Notes: generated by a model not told the origin, from the sequence alone. Positions 43,126-52,241 are shown, numbered from the stretch's first letter. The stretch: 64,000 bases of DNA from Paracoccus yeei ATCC BAA-599 (GCF_000622145.1 NZ_JHWH01000020.1:28797-92796); one strand, 5' to 3'. Numbers and translations: made by a program.

Positions 43126-43991
43126 CGGATCAGGCCAGGACCCTGCGCGCCCTGCTGGCGCATGGACGCATCATCGCGGCGCCGGGCGCGCCCGACGCGC
43201 TGTCGGCGCGGCTGATCGCGCGGACGGGTTTCGACGCGGTCTACATGACCGGGCTTGGCGCCACCGCCAGCCGGCTGGGCGCGCCGGACCTGGGCCTGCT
43301 GAGCCAGACCGAGATGGCCGATCAGGCCCGCGCCATGGCCGCCGCCGCCGGGGTGCCGGTGATCGCCGACGCCGACACCGGCTATGGCGGGCCGCTGAAC
43401 CTGCGTCGCGTCGTCGACGACTATGCCCGCGCCGGCATCGCCGCCTTCCATGTCGAGGACCAGCAGATGCCCAAGCGCTGCGGCCAGCTGTCGGGCGCGC
43501 GCCTGGTGCCGCCGGCCGAGGCCGAGGCCCGGCTGCGCGCCGCCGTCGCCGCGCGGGACGCCAGCGGCCGCGACATGCTGGTCATCGGCCGCACCGACGC
43601 GCTGGGGACCGAGGGCATCGAGGCCGCGCTGGAGCGCGCCCGCCGCTATGCCGGGGCGGGGGTGGACCTGACCTTCGTCGATGGCATCCGCACCATCGCC
43701 CAGGTCGAGGCGGTGGCCCACGGCCTGCCCGGACCCAAGGTCGTCAGCCTGGTCGACGGCACCGAGGCCGCCGAGCTGGACCTGGCCCGGTTGCAGGACA
43801 TGGGCTTTTCGGTCTGCCTTTTCGCCATCACCACGCTGCTGGCCAGCCTGACCGCGCAGGCCGCGGCCTTGCAGCAGTTGCGCAGCACCGGCCGCATCCC
43901 CGCCGATGCCGAGGGCTTCGACTATGCCCGCTTCTCGGAACTGGTCGATCTGGCCGGGCACCAGGCCTTTGCCCATGAGTACGAGGCGTGA
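43122..43991 (+). CDS. Isocitrate lyase/PEP mutase-superfamily lyase
   Basis: 289 residues, ATG overlapping the gntR stop. Superfamily features: start LRALLAHGRIIAAPGAPDAL, magnesium motif VIADADTGYGGPLNLRR, and the gating loop HVEDQQMPKRCGQLSG (the KKCGH-loop equivalent with Cys kept), then IGRTDALGTEGIEAALERA. This is the methylisocitrate lyase / 2,3-dimethylmalate lyase / oxaloacetate decarboxylase group. It likely splits a C-C bond in a substituted malate or related acid. The operon also has an HpcH aldolase, so two lyase steps are encoded. Exact substrate unknown. Confidence 0.88.
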   Translation: MTDQARTLRALLAHGRIIAAPGAPDALSARLIARTGFDAVYMTGLGATASRLGAPDLGLLSQTEMADQARAMAAAAGVPVIADADTGYGGPLNLRRVVDDYARAGIAAFHVEDQQMPKRCGQLSGARLVPPAEAEARLRAAVAARDASGRDMLVIGRTDALGTEGIEAALERARRYAGAGVDLTFVDGIRTIAQVEAVAHGLPGPKVVSLVDGTEAAELDLARLQDMGFSVCLFAITTLLASLTAQAAALQQLRSTGRIPADAEGFDYARFSELVDLAGHQAFAHEYEA

Positions 43992-44710
43992 GCGCGCCGG
44001 TCGTCCTGATCACCGGCGGCGCGGCGGGCATCGGCCTTGCGATCGCCCGCCGCGCGGCGGCCCGTGGCGCGCGGCTGTGGCTGTGGGACCGCGACCCTGA
44101 CGCCCTGCGGGCCGCGCAATCCGAACTGGGTTCGCGCGCCCGGACCTTTGCGGTCGACCTCGCGGACGCGGACGCCATCGCCGGGGCCGAGGCCGCGCTG
44201 GCGGACCTGCCGCCGACGCATCTGGTGAACAATGCCGGCATCCTGGGCCGGGCCATGACGTTGGACGCCATGGAAGCCGCGGAAATCCAGCGGGTGCTGT
44301 CGATCAACGTCACCGGCACGCTGCTGTCCAGCGCGGCCTTTCTGCGCGCGCGCGCCCCGCATCCGCAGGCGGCCATCGTCAACATGTCCTCGATCGCCGG
44401 AACCAATGGCGGCGCGCCGGGCCATGCCGTCTATGGCGCGACCAAGGCGGCGCTGCTGGCGCTGACCTGCGCGATGGCCCGCGACCTGGCGCCCGAAATC
44501 CGGGTCAACGCGCTTGCGCCGGGGATCATCGACACGGACATCCAGAAAACCGTATTCGCCGACCGCGACGCGCTGCGGGCCGCGGCATCAGGCATTCCGC
44601 TGGGCCGGGTCGGCAGCCCCGACGAGGTGGCCGAGGCGGCGGAATGGCTGCTGTTCGCCGCCCCCTATGTCACCGGCGAAACCATTCGCGTCGGAGGAGG
44701 GCGCAAATGA
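43988..44710 (+). CDS. Short-chain dehydrogenase/reductase
   Basis: 240 residues from GTG at 43988, overlapping the lyase stop (GTGA). NAD(P) motif LITGGAAGIGLAIARRAA (about 7-24), NNAG at about 78-81, serine in NMSSIAGTNGG, active YGATK (about 151-155), then NALAPGIIDTDI. A beta-hydroxyacid or secondary alcohol dehydrogenase is likely. Translationally coupled on both sides (ATGA overlap with dctQ), so it belongs to the same pathway as the TRAP transporter. Confidence 0.9.
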   Translation: MSAPVVLITGGAAGIGLAIARRAAARGARLWLWDRDPDALRAAQSELGSRARTFAVDLADADAIAGAEAALADLPPTHLVNNAGILGRAMTLDAMEAAEIQRVLSINVTGTLLSSAAFLRARAPHPQAAIVNMSSIAGTNGGAPGHAVYGATKAALLALTCAMARDLAPEIRVNALAPGIIDTDIQKTVFADRDALRAAASGIPLGRVGSPDEVAEAAEWLLFAAPYVTGETIRVGGGRK

Positions 44711-45210
44711 AACACCTTGATCGTCTGTTCTTTCGCGCCATCGACATCGCGCTGGTGCTGCTGCTGGCGGCGATGACGCTGATGGTCTTCGGCAATGTCG
44801 TGCTGCGCTACGGCTTCGGCTCGGGGCTGGATTTCTCGGAGGAGATGTCGCGCTTCTGCTTCGTCTGGATGATCTTCCTGGGCTCGATCGCGGCCATGCG
44901 GCGCAACCTGCACATGGGCTTCGACATGGTCGTGGTCTCGGCCGGCCCCAGGGCGCGCCGCGTGCTGCTGACGCTTGCCAACGCGCTGATCCTGGGCTGC
45001 TGCCTGCTGTTGCTGGCGGGCACGCTGATGCAGTGGCACGTCAACGCCACCAACATCGCGCCCGTCACCGGAATGCCGATGAGCTGGCTGTTCGGCGTCG
45101 CCCTGCCGATGAGCCTGGCCGTCGGTCTGATGGCGGGCTGGCGCATGATCGGCTATGCCACCGGCCGCCTGACGGACGCCCCCACCCCGCATGGCGAGCT
45201 GCACGAATGA
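44707..45210 (+). CDS. TRAP transporter small permease (DctQ)
   Basis: 167 residues, four membrane helices in the DctQ pattern: LFFRAIDIALVLLLAAMTLMV, NVVLRYGFGSGLDFSEEMSRF (conserved R, F..G..L...EE), WMIFLGSIAAMRRNLHMG, and a final pair of helices. ATG overlaps the SDR stop, and its own stop overlaps dctM. Together with DctM and DctP it forms a sodium-coupled importer of an organic acid. The hydrophobic loop LRRNLHMGFDM is the usual TRAP small-subunit signature. Confidence 0.9.
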   Translation: MKHLDRLFFRAIDIALVLLLAAMTLMVFGNVVLRYGFGSGLDFSEEMSRFCFVWMIFLGSIAAMRRNLHMGFDMVVVSAGPRARRVLLTLANALILGCCLLLLAGTLMQWHVNATNIAPVTGMPMSWLFGVALPMSLAVGLMAGWRMIGYATGRLTDAPTPHGELHE

Positions 45211-46484
45211 GCCTGGTCATCTTTCTGGGCGTGCTGATCGCCGCTATGGCCGTGGGCGTTCCCATCGCCTTTTCGCTGATCCTCTGCGCGGTCGCCATGG
45301 GCCTTGCGCTGGACATGTTCGACCCGCAGATCATCTCGCAGCGCATGATCGTGGGTGCGAACAGCTTCACCCTGCTGGCGATCCCCTTCTTCCTGCTGGC
45401 CGGCGAGCTGATGAACGCGGGCGGCATGTCGCGCCGCATCGTGGCCTTTGCCATCTCGCTGGCCGGGCATGTCCGGGGCGGGCTGGGCGTGGTCGCGATC
45501 TTTGCCGCGATCATCCTGGCCTCGCTCTCGGGCTCGGCCGCCGCCGATACGGCCGCGCTGGTCACGATGCTTCTGCCGATGATGCGGGGCGCCGGCCATG
45601 ACGAGGCGCGCTCGGTCGGGCTTCTGGCCTCGGGCGGGATCATCGCGCCGATCATCCCGCCCTCCATCGCCTATATCATCTTCGGCGTGGCGACGAACCT
45701 GTCGATCACCCAGCTGTTCATGGCCGGGATCGTGCCCGGCGTGATGATGGGCCTTGGCGCGCTGGCGGCCTGGATGGTCGTGTCGCGGCTGGACAACGTC
45801 GAGCCCCTGCCGCGCGCCACCTGGGCCGAGCGCGGCCGCGCCACGCGGGACGCGATCTGGGCGCTGGGTCTGCCGGTCATCATCCTGGGCGGCATCCGCT
45901 TTGGCATCGTCACCCCGACCGAGGCCGCCGTCGTCGCCGTCGCCTATGCGCTGTTCGTGGGCCTTGTCGTCTATCGCGAACTGAAGCCCTCGCAGCTGTT
46001 CGAGGTGTTCCGCAACGCGGCCACCACGACCGCCGTGGTGATGCTGCTGGCCGCCGCCGCGCTGGCCACCGCCTGGTTCGTCTCGATCGCGGATCTCTCG
46101 GGCATCGTGCTGTCGCTGGTCGAGCCGCTGATCGAGCATCCCAAGATCCTGATGGCGGTCATCATGCTGCTGATCGTGGCCGTGGGGACGGCGCTGGACA
46201 TGGGCCCGACCATCCTGATCCTGGCCCCGGTCCTGCTGCCGGTGGTCAAGGAGGCCGGGATCGACCCGATCTATTTCGGTGTCCTTTTCGTCATCAACTG
46301 CGCCATCGGGCTGGTGACGCCGCCCGTGGGCATCGCGCTGTCGGTCGCCTCGGGCGTCTCGGGCGTGCCCATGCACCGCGCGGCCCTGGGGGCGATGCCC
46401 TTCATGATCGCCCAGATCGGCGTCCTGTTCCTGCTGGTCCTGTTCCCGCAACTGGTGCTGTGGCCGATGGAATGGCTGCGCTAG
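45207..46484 (+). CDS. TRAP transporter large permease (DctM)
   Basis: 425 residues with about twelve helices. DctM family blocks: GVPIAFSLILCAVAMGLALD, AIPFFLLAGELMNAGGMS, GSAAADTAALVTMLLPMM, SGGIIAPIIPPSIAYIIFGV, and near the end LGLVTPPVGIALSVASGVSG (as IGLVTPPVGI). It carries the substrate and sodium path. ATG at 45207 overlaps the dctQ stop. Followed by 39 bp to dctP, in the order Q-M-P. Confidence 0.93.
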   Translation: MSLVIFLGVLIAAMAVGVPIAFSLILCAVAMGLALDMFDPQIISQRMIVGANSFTLLAIPFFLLAGELMNAGGMSRRIVAFAISLAGHVRGGLGVVAIFAAIILASLSGSAAADTAALVTMLLPMMRGAGHDEARSVGLLASGGIIAPIIPPSIAYIIFGVATNLSITQLFMAGIVPGVMMGLGALAAWMVVSRLDNVEPLPRATWAERGRATRDAIWALGLPVIILGGIRFGIVTPTEAAVVAVAYALFVGLVVYRELKPSQLFEVFRNAATTTAVVMLLAAAALATAWFVSIADLSGIVLSLVEPLIEHPKILMAVIMLLIVAVGTALDMGPTILILAPVLLPVVKEAGIDPIYFGVLFVINCAIGLVTPPVGIALSVASGVSGVPMHRAALGAMPFMIAQIGVLFLLVLFPQLVLWPMEWLR

Positions 46485-46523
46485 CGCCCTGAAACCCTGT
46501 TCTGTCCTTGGGAGGAGAAACCG

Positions 46524-47534
46524 ATGAAACGCAGCATGAAAAGCCTTCTGGGCACGGCGCTGGTCGCGGCGGCGCTAGCCGCCCCGGCCCAGGCCGAGAT
46601 CGGCCGCCACACCTTCAAGGTGTCGAACGGCGCGGCCGAGGATCACCCCGTCTCGGCCGGGATCAAGGGCATGTCGGAATGCCTGGCCGACAAGACCGAC
46701 GGCAAGATGAAGCTGCGCGGCTTTTACAACGGCGAACTGGGCGACGATGCCGAGGCCACGCAATCGGTGCGTTCGGGCTCGATCGAGATGGTGGTGACGG
46801 GGGCGGCCGCGATCGGCGGGATCGAACCCGCGATGAGCGCCTTCGAACTGCCGTTCCTGTTCAATTCGGATGCCGAGGTCGATGCGGTGATGACCGGCCC
46901 CTATTACGACCATGTGGCGGCCAAGATGCCGGCGCATGACCTGGTGCTGCTGTCGATCTGGGAAAACGGCTTCCGCAACTCGACCAACAACAAGCACGCG
47001 ATCACCAGGGCCGAGGATTTCGCGGGCCTGAACTTCCGCGTCATGCAGAACCCGATCTTCCTGGACACCTTCCGCCGGCTGGGCGCGAACCCGGTGCCGA
47101 TGGCCTTCGGCGAGGTCTTCACCGCGCTGGAGACCGGCGCCGTGGACGGGCAGGAAAATCCGCTGCCGCTGATCCAGGCCAGCCGCTTCTACGAGGTCCA
47201 GAAATATCTGACCCTGACGCGCCACGCCTATTCGCCGACCCCGGTGCTGATGTCGAAGAAGGTCTGGGACGGGCTCGACCCCGAGGAACAGGCGCTGGTC
47301 CAGACCTGCGCCACCGAGGGCCGGGTGAAGCAGATCGAACGCTCGCGCGCCGCCGTCGACGAGGCCCTGGCCGAGCTGAAGGAGCACGGCATGGAAGTGA
47401 CCGAGCTGACCCCCGAGGCCACCGCCCATCTGCGCGAACTGGTCGCCCCGGTCTATGAGGCGGCGATCCCGACCGTCGGGCAGGAGAACTACGACCTGCT
47501 GACCGCAGAGCTGAAGAAGGTGCGCGGCAACTAA
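46524..47534 (+). CDS. TRAP transporter periplasmic binding protein (DctP)
   Basis: 336 residues with an N-terminal signal peptide (MKRSMKSLLGTALVAAALAA then PAQA, cut near 25). GGGAGGAG lies upstream of ATG at 46524. DctP fold: FKVSNGAAEDHPVSAGIK, VRSGSIEMVVTGAAAIGG, and the ligand-binding loop LNFRVMQNPIFLDTFRRLGA whose arginine pairs with the carboxylate of the ligand, then ETGAVDGQENPLP. Binds an organic acid. The order of operon genes suggests a hydroxylated or branched carboxylate. Confidence 0.93.
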   Translation: MKRSMKSLLGTALVAAALAAPAQAEIGRHTFKVSNGAAEDHPVSAGIKGMSECLADKTDGKMKLRGFYNGELGDDAEATQSVRSGSIEMVVTGAAAIGGIEPAMSAFELPFLFNSDAEVDAVMTGPYYDHVAAKMPAHDLVLLSIWENGFRNSTNNKHAITRAEDFAGLNFRVMQNPIFLDTFRRLGANPVPMAFGEVFTALETGAVDGQENPLPLIQASRFYEVQKYLTLTRHAYSPTPVLMSKKVWDGLDPEEQALVQTCATEGRVKQIERSRAAVDEALAELKEHGMEVTELTPEATAHLRELVAPVYEAAIPTVGQENYDLLTAELKKVRGN

Positions 47535-47549
47535 GCCCCACGACCCGTT

Positions 47550-47577
47550 CGGCGCGGCCTCCTCCCCGGCCGCGCCG
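47550..47577 (+). terminator. Intercistronic hairpin after dctP
   Basis: Perfect 10 bp stem CGGCGCGGCC / GGCCGCGCCG with an 8-base loop, 15 bp after the dctP stop and ahead of the FAD dehydrogenase gene. No T-run follows. It probably protects the upstream message so that more binding protein is made than downstream enzymes. Confidence 0.55.
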
Positions 47578-47604
47578 ATCCCGTCCCTGCCAGAGGTTCC
47601 GACC

Positions 47605-49014
47605 ATGCCCGCCCAGCCCGATGCCTGCCTTGCTGCCCTGGCGGCAGCGTTCCCCCCTGCCGCGCTTCTGCAAGGCGACGCCATTCCTGCCCGCAACCTG
47701 CAGGACACCAGCTATCTGCCCCCCGAGACGCCGCTGGCCGTGCTGCGTCCCGACACGCCCCAGGGCGTGGCCGAGGCGGTGCGGATCTGCGCCCGGCACG
47801 GCGTCGCGGTCGTGCCTCAGGGCGGGCTGACGGGGCTGGCGGGCGGCGCCCATCCGCTGGCCGGCGCAGTCATGCTGTCGCTGGAGCGGCTGGCCGGGAT
47901 CGAGGAAATGGACCCCGCCGCCTCGACCATGACGGTGCGGGCCGGCACGCCGCTCGAGGTGATCCAGCGCGCCGCCGACGAGGCGGGTTTCCTGGTCCCG
48001 CTGGACCTGGGCGCCAGGGGCTCGTGCCAGATCGGCGGCAACCTGGGCACCAACGCCGGCGGCAACCGGGTGATCCGCTATGGCATGGCGCGCGAGATGG
48101 TGCTGGGGCTGGAATACGTCCTGCCCGACGGCACGCTGGTCACCAGCCTGAACAAGATGATCAAGAACAACGCCGGCTATGACCTGAAGCAGCTGTTCAT
48201 CGGCTCCGAAGGCACGCTGGGCATCATCACCCGCGCGGTCCTGCGCATGCAGCCCAAGCCCGGCTGCGTCAACGCGGCGCTGTGCGGCATGGAAAGCTAT
48301 GCGGACGTGGTCGCGCTGCTCGGCGCGGCCCGGCGCGGGCTTGGGCCGATGCTGTCGGCCTTCGAGGTGATGTGGGACGATTACTGGCACGAGGTCACCG
48401 AAACGGTCGGCGTTCGCGCGCCCCTGGCCGGGCGCCATGCCCTTTACGTGCTGATCGAGGCGCAGGGCCTGTCCGAGGCGGTGGACGGTCCCCGCTTCCA
48501 GTCCTGGATCGAAAGCCAGTTCGAGGCCGGGCTGATCGGCGACGCCGCCGTGTCGCAAAGCATGGGCGACGTGGCGGCCTTCTGGGCGATGCGCGACGCC
48601 TGTTCGGAATTCGGCAGCCGGCTCGGCCCGCATGTCGCCTTCGACGTGGGCCTGCCGGTGGCCCGGATGGACGATTTCGCCAAGGCCTGCAAGGCACGGG
48701 TGGCCGAGCGCGTCCCGAATGCGTTCTCGGTCTATTACGGCCATATCGGCGACGGCAACCTGCATCTGGTGGCGCTGTCGCGCGGCGCCTCGGGGCAGCC
48801 GATGGGCCTGATCTCGGCGGCGGTCTATGAAACGGTGCGCGATTTCGACGGCACGATCTCGGCCGAACACGGCATCGGCCTGCTGAAGAAATCCTATCTC
48901 GGCCACACGCGGAGCCCGCAGGAACTGGCGCTGATGCGGCGGCTCAAGGCGGCGATGGACCCGCAGGGCATTCTCAACCCCGGCAAGGTGTTCGACATGG
49001 AGGACAAGGCATGA
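47605..49014 (+). CDS. FAD-linked 2-hydroxyacid dehydrogenase (GlcD / D-2-hydroxyglutarate dehydrogenase-like)
   Basis: 469 residues. FAD-binding (PCMH) domain with VVPQGGLTGLAGGAHPL, GGNLGTNAGGNRVIRYG, and IKNNAGYDLKQLFIGSEG; C-terminal domain with YYGHIGDGNLHLVAL (catalytic histidines) and FDGTISAEHGIGLLKK, then MDPQGILNPGKVF. This is the D-lactate/glycolate/D-2-hydroxyglutarate dehydrogenase class. It oxidises a D-2-hydroxyacid to the 2-oxoacid and passes electrons to ETF or quinone. The next gene overlaps its stop by 4 bp. Likely the alpha-oxidation step of the imported acid. Confidence 0.92.
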   Translation: MPAQPDACLAALAAAFPPAALLQGDAIPARNLQDTSYLPPETPLAVLRPDTPQGVAEAVRICARHGVAVVPQGGLTGLAGGAHPLAGAVMLSLERLAGIEEMDPAASTMTVRAGTPLEVIQRAADEAGFLVPLDLGARGSCQIGGNLGTNAGGNRVIRYGMAREMVLGLEYVLPDGTLVTSLNKMIKNNAGYDLKQLFIGSEGTLGIITRAVLRMQPKPGCVNAALCGMESYADVVALLGAARRGLGPMLSAFEVMWDDYWHEVTETVGVRAPLAGRHALYVLIEAQGLSEAVDGPRFQSWIESQFEAGLIGDAAVSQSMGDVAAFWAMRDACSEFGSRLGPHVAFDVGLPVARMDDFAKACKARVAERVPNAFSVYYGHIGDGNLHLVALSRGASGQPMGLISAAVYETVRDFDGTISAEHGIGLLKKSYLGHTRSPQELALMRRLKAAMDPQGILNPGKVFDMEDKA

Positions 49015-49796
49015 ACCGGCTGAAGCAACGGATCGCGGCGGGCGAACAGGTCGCCGCCGCCTGGCTTGAACTGGGCAACCCCGACGTCGCCGAGATCATG
49101 GTGCGCCATGGCTGGACCACGCTGGTCATCGACGGCGAACATGGCGTGGGCGACCTGGACGACTGGGTGGCCGTCGCCCGCGCCGTCGAGGCCGCCGGCG
49201 GCGAGGTGGTGCTGCGGGTGCCGGACGGGTCGGACACCACGCTGAAGCGGGTGCTGGACCGGGGCTTCCGCTCGCTGATCGTGCCCATGGTGAACACGGC
49301 CGAACAAGCGCGCGGGATCGTGGCCTCCTGCCGCTATCCCGGGCTGGGGCGGCGGGGATATGCGGCGCCGATCCTGCGCGCCTCGGACTGGGGCGCGCGG
49401 CCCGGCTATGCCCGGCACGAGGCCGCCGAGGAACTGCTGCTGATGCTGCAATGCGAGCATGTCGAGGCGGTCGAGAACCTGCCCGAGATCGCGGCCGTCG
49501 CGGGCGTGGACATGATCTTCATCGGCCCGAACGACCTTGCCGGTTCGATCGACCACCTCGAGCGCATGGAGGAGCCCGCCCCGCAAGAGTTGCTCAGGCG
49601 GATCGAGGCGGGGGCTGCGGCGGCGGGCAAGCCATTGGCGACCATCCTGGGCGCCGGCCGCGGCTGGGCCGAACTGCGGGCGCTTGGTTATCGCTTCATG
49701 GTCGGGCCGAACGACATCTCGCTGCTGATCGCCGGCGCCCGCGCCAGCGCGGCCGAGCGCGACGATGGGCCGGCAAGCCCGGTGGCATCCTACTGA
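49011..49796 (+). CDS. HpcH/HpaI-family (2-oxoacid) aldolase
   Basis: 261 residues from ATG at 49011, coupled to the dehydrogenase. Metal-dependent class II aldolase of the HpcH/HpaI type: VIDGEHGVGDLDDW (catalytic His in GEHG), VLRVPDGSDTTLKRVLDRG, GRRGYAAPILRASDWG, metal Glu in MLQCEHVEAVENL, and Asp in IFIGPNDLAGSI. It cleaves a 4-hydroxy-2-oxoacid or related 2-oxo-acid into pyruvate and an aldehyde or second acid. As last operon gene it probably acts after the dehydrogenase. Confidence 0.92.
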   Translation: MNRLKQRIAAGEQVAAAWLELGNPDVAEIMVRHGWTTLVIDGEHGVGDLDDWVAVARAVEAAGGEVVLRVPDGSDTTLKRVLDRGFRSLIVPMVNTAEQARGIVASCRYPGLGRRGYAAPILRASDWGARPGYARHEAAEELLLMLQCEHVEAVENLPEIAAVAGVDMIFIGPNDLAGSIDHLERMEEPAPQELLRRIEAGAAAAGKPLATILGAGRGWAELRALGYRFMVGPNDISLLIAGARASAAERDDGPASPVASY

Positions 49797-49860
49797 CCCA
49801 TCCGGGCGGACCGCCCGGCGTTGCCCCTTGCGCTGCGGAAAACCCCGGCGGCTGCGGCGG

Positions 49861-50298
49861 TCAACGCGTCCGGCCCCCCGCGTCGGGCTCGGCGGCCGGA
49901 GGCCTTCCGTACGACTTCTCCTCGACCAGGACCGAGCGCAGCAGGACGTTGATCTTGCGCTTGAGCGCCGCCCGTTCGTCGTTCGTCAGATAGACCGCGC
50001 GCGCCAGCCGGATGAATTCGGCGTCGAAGCGTGCGGCGGCATCGCGGGCGCGGATCGCGTCCTCGATCTCCCACAGGGCGCAGTTGATGCTGCGCAGGGC
50101 CTCGATCAGCGCGGCAAGGCCCGGCTGCGGAAGGACCGGCGCCGCGACCTCGCGCAGCAGGGCCAGCTCGCGGGCGACGTTGGCGCGGGCGGCTGCGTCC
50201 TCGATGCGGTCGGCCTTGATCTCCAGGATGGTGATCTTGTCCAGCAGCTCGCCCCAGGACACCGGGACAAGCGGCGCGGTGCGCGGCTCCAAGGTCAT
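49861..50298 (-). CDS. DUF6165 family protein
   Basis: 145 residues from ATG at 50298. The whole protein is helical and charged: VPVSWGELLDKITILEIKA at the N-terminus, ARELALLREVAAPVL, LIEALRSINCALWEIEDAIR, FIRLARAVYLTNDERAALKRKIN then VLVEEKSYG. This is the DUF6165 pattern, found beside glycosyltransferase and surface polysaccharide genes; its function is unknown. Its start overlaps the stop of the GT9-like gene by 4 bp, so the two are translated together. Last gene of the minus-strand glycan operon. Confidence 0.85.
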   Translation of the reverse strand: MTLEPRTAPLVPVSWGELLDKITILEIKADRIEDAAARANVARELALLREVAAPVLPQPGLAALIEALRSINCALWEIEDAIRARDAAARFDAEFIRLARAVYLTNDERAALKRKINVLLRSVLVEEKSYGRPPAAEPDAGGRTR

Positions 50299-51184
50299 GC
50301 GATCCCCTTTTCCATGGGCAAAGGCCCGGGCAGGCCGTCCAGCGCGGCCGCCGCCGGGCCGATGGCGCCCGCCCAGTCGCCGGGGGCGGGCTGGCGCCAG
50401 ACGCGCATGGTCGGATACCAGGGCGTGCGCCGGCCCCGGACGGGCCAGCGCCAGTCCGGCCGGTGCTTGACCAGCAGGCACACCGGCTGCCCCAGCATCC
50501 CGGCCAGATGGGCGATCATCGTGTCCACCGTGACGACCCCCGCCGCCCCGGCGACCAGTTCGGCGGTGCGCCGGATGTCCAGGGGGCACCCCTGCGGGTT
50601 CAGCACCGGCAGCGCGGTCGGCCCCGGCATCAGGGACAGGGCAGGGCCCCGGCAGAACGGCGCGAACATCGGCTCGGGCACGGATCGGTCGGGGTCCCAG
50701 TCGCCCGCCCCCCAGCACAGCGCCAGCGTTCCGGGCGGCAGCGGCGCGGGGGCGATCGCCGGCGCCATCAGGGGGGCGTCCGCCGGGCCCGCGCGCAGCG
50801 CCAGCGGCAGCTCCATGATCTCGAGGTCGCAGTCTTGCGGCGGCAGCGGCCGGGCCGGATCGAAAGGCACCAGCCGCCCGATGCCCGGCACGTCCTGGAA
50901 CAGCGCCAGCAGATGCGGCTGCATCTCGACCGTCAGGCGAGCGGCGCGGCGGGCCATCAGCGGCAGGAAGCGGGAAACATCAGCGTGTCGCCCAGGCCGT
51001 GATAGCAGCGCACCAGCACGTCCCGCCCGTCGAAGGCGCGTCCGTCCCAGACCCAGCGCAGGTGATAGGGCAGCGCCGGATCGTCGCGCCCGGCCGGGTC
51101 GCGCAGGGACAGGCCTTGCGCCGCGATGTCCCAGGCAGCGGCGAAATCGCCGCGCCGCATCGCCCGCGTCCAGGGATCGCCCAC
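50295..51184 (-). pseudogene. GT9-like glycosyltransferase (heptosyltransferase fold) with a frameshift
   Basis: Two overlapping frames make one protein. From GTG at 51184 the first reads to VRCYHGLGDTLMF, then goes out of frame and stops at 50957. The second continues from SRFLPLMARRAARL to 50295 and holds the sugar-donor half (LCWGAGDWDPDRS; VTVDTMIAHLAGMLGQPVC). The expected join is DTLMF-SRFLPLMA: at about 50977 three T's stand where four are needed. One lost T (or a sequencing error in a T run) explains it. GHGLGDTLQF.R-type motifs belong to tetratricopeptide-linked GT9 proteins. Without the frameshift length would be about 296. Confidence 0.78.
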
Positions 51185-51199
51185 GGCCGGGCCCTTCGC

Positions 51200-52237
51200 C
51201 TATTCGGCCGCCTTGGCGGCAGGCCGGCGCTCGTCCAGTTCCTCGGCGAACCAGGCGCAGGTGGCGGCCAGCCCCTCGGCCAGGGGCGTGCGGGGGGACC
51301 AGCCCAGCAATGCGGCGGCGCGGCCGATGTCGGGCCGGCGCCGGCGCGGATCGTCGATCGGCAACGGGCGATTGACCACAGGGGCGCGCGTGCCGGTTAG
51401 CTTCAGAACATGGGCCAGAAGCTTGTTCACCGTGAGTTCCTGGGGATTGCCCAGGTTCACCGGCTCCATCCCGTCGAAATCGGCCTCCATCAGCGCCAGA
51501 AGCCCCGCCACCATGTCCGAGACATAGCAGAAGCTGCGGGTCTGGCTGCCGTCGCCATAGACCGTCAGTTCGTCCCCGCGCAGCGCCTGGCAGATCAGGT
51601 TCGACACCACGCGCCCGTCGCAGGGGTCCATGTTGGGGCCGTAGGTGTTGAAGATGCGGGCGACGCGCACCTGCGCGCGGCCCGCGCGGGCATAGTCGAA
51701 GGCCAGCGTCTCGGCGGCGCGCTTGCCCTCGTCATAGCAGGCGCGGGGGCCGGTGCAGTTCACATGGCCGCGGTAACTCTCGGCCTGCGGGTGGATCTCG
51801 GGGTCGCCATAGACCTCGCTGGTCGAGGTCAGCAGGAACCGGGCCCCGGCCGCCTCGGCCAGGTGCAGCAGGTTGTTGGTGCCGACCACATTGGTCATCA
51901 TCGTGTGTTCGGGATCGCGCTGATAATGGGGCGGCGAGGCCGGGCATGCCAGGTTCCAGACGCGGTGGATGCGCGGCGCCATCCGCAGCAGCTCGGCAGG
52001 CAGCGGCTGGCTGATGTCGTGGTGCAGAAAGCGAAAGCGGGGCTGGCCCTCCAGCGCCCGCAGGTTCGAGGGCCGGGCGGTCTGCAGGTTGTCGAGGCAG
52101 AGGACCGCTTCCCCCTGATCCAGCAGCGCGCGGCACAGGTGCGATCCGATGAAGCCCGCACCGCCGGCGACGACGTTCAGGGCCAGCGCCTCCACCGTTC
52201 CGCGGGGGCCGTGATCCAGGTCGGTCTGCTTTCTCAT
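51200..52237 (-). CDS. UDP-glucuronate decarboxylase (UXS)-like SDR
   Basis: 345 residues from ATG at 52237. Extended SDR: NAD motif VAGGAGFIGSHLCRALLD (about 23-40), WNLACPASPPHYQRDP, TSTSEVYGDPEIHPQ, active ACYDEGKRAAETLAFDY (Tyr/Lys), then RIFNTYGPNMDPCDGRVV. These blocks are those of UXS, which makes UDP-xylose from UDP-glucuronate. The position next to four glycosyltransferases and a second epimerase suggests supply of UDP-xylose (or the 4-keto-pentose) to the glycan. It precedes the GT9-like gene by 15 bp. Confidence 0.9.
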   Translation of the reverse strand: MRKQTDLDHGPRGTVEALALNVVAGGAGFIGSHLCRALLDQGEAVLCLDNLQTARPSNLRALEGQPRFRFLHHDISQPLPAELLRMAPRIHRVWNLACPASPPHYQRDPEHTMMTNVVGTNNLLHLAEAAGARFLLTSTSEVYGDPEIHPQAESYRGHVNCTGPRACYDEGKRAAETLAFDYARAGRAQVRVARIFNTYGPNMDPCDGRVVSNLICQALRGDELTVYGDGSQTRSFCYVSDMVAGLLALMEADFDGMEPVNLGNPQELTVNKLLAHVLKLTGTRAPVVNRPLPIDDPRRRRPDIGRAAALLGWSPRTPLAEGLAATCAWFAEELDERRPAAKAAE

Positions 52238-52241
52238 GCGT

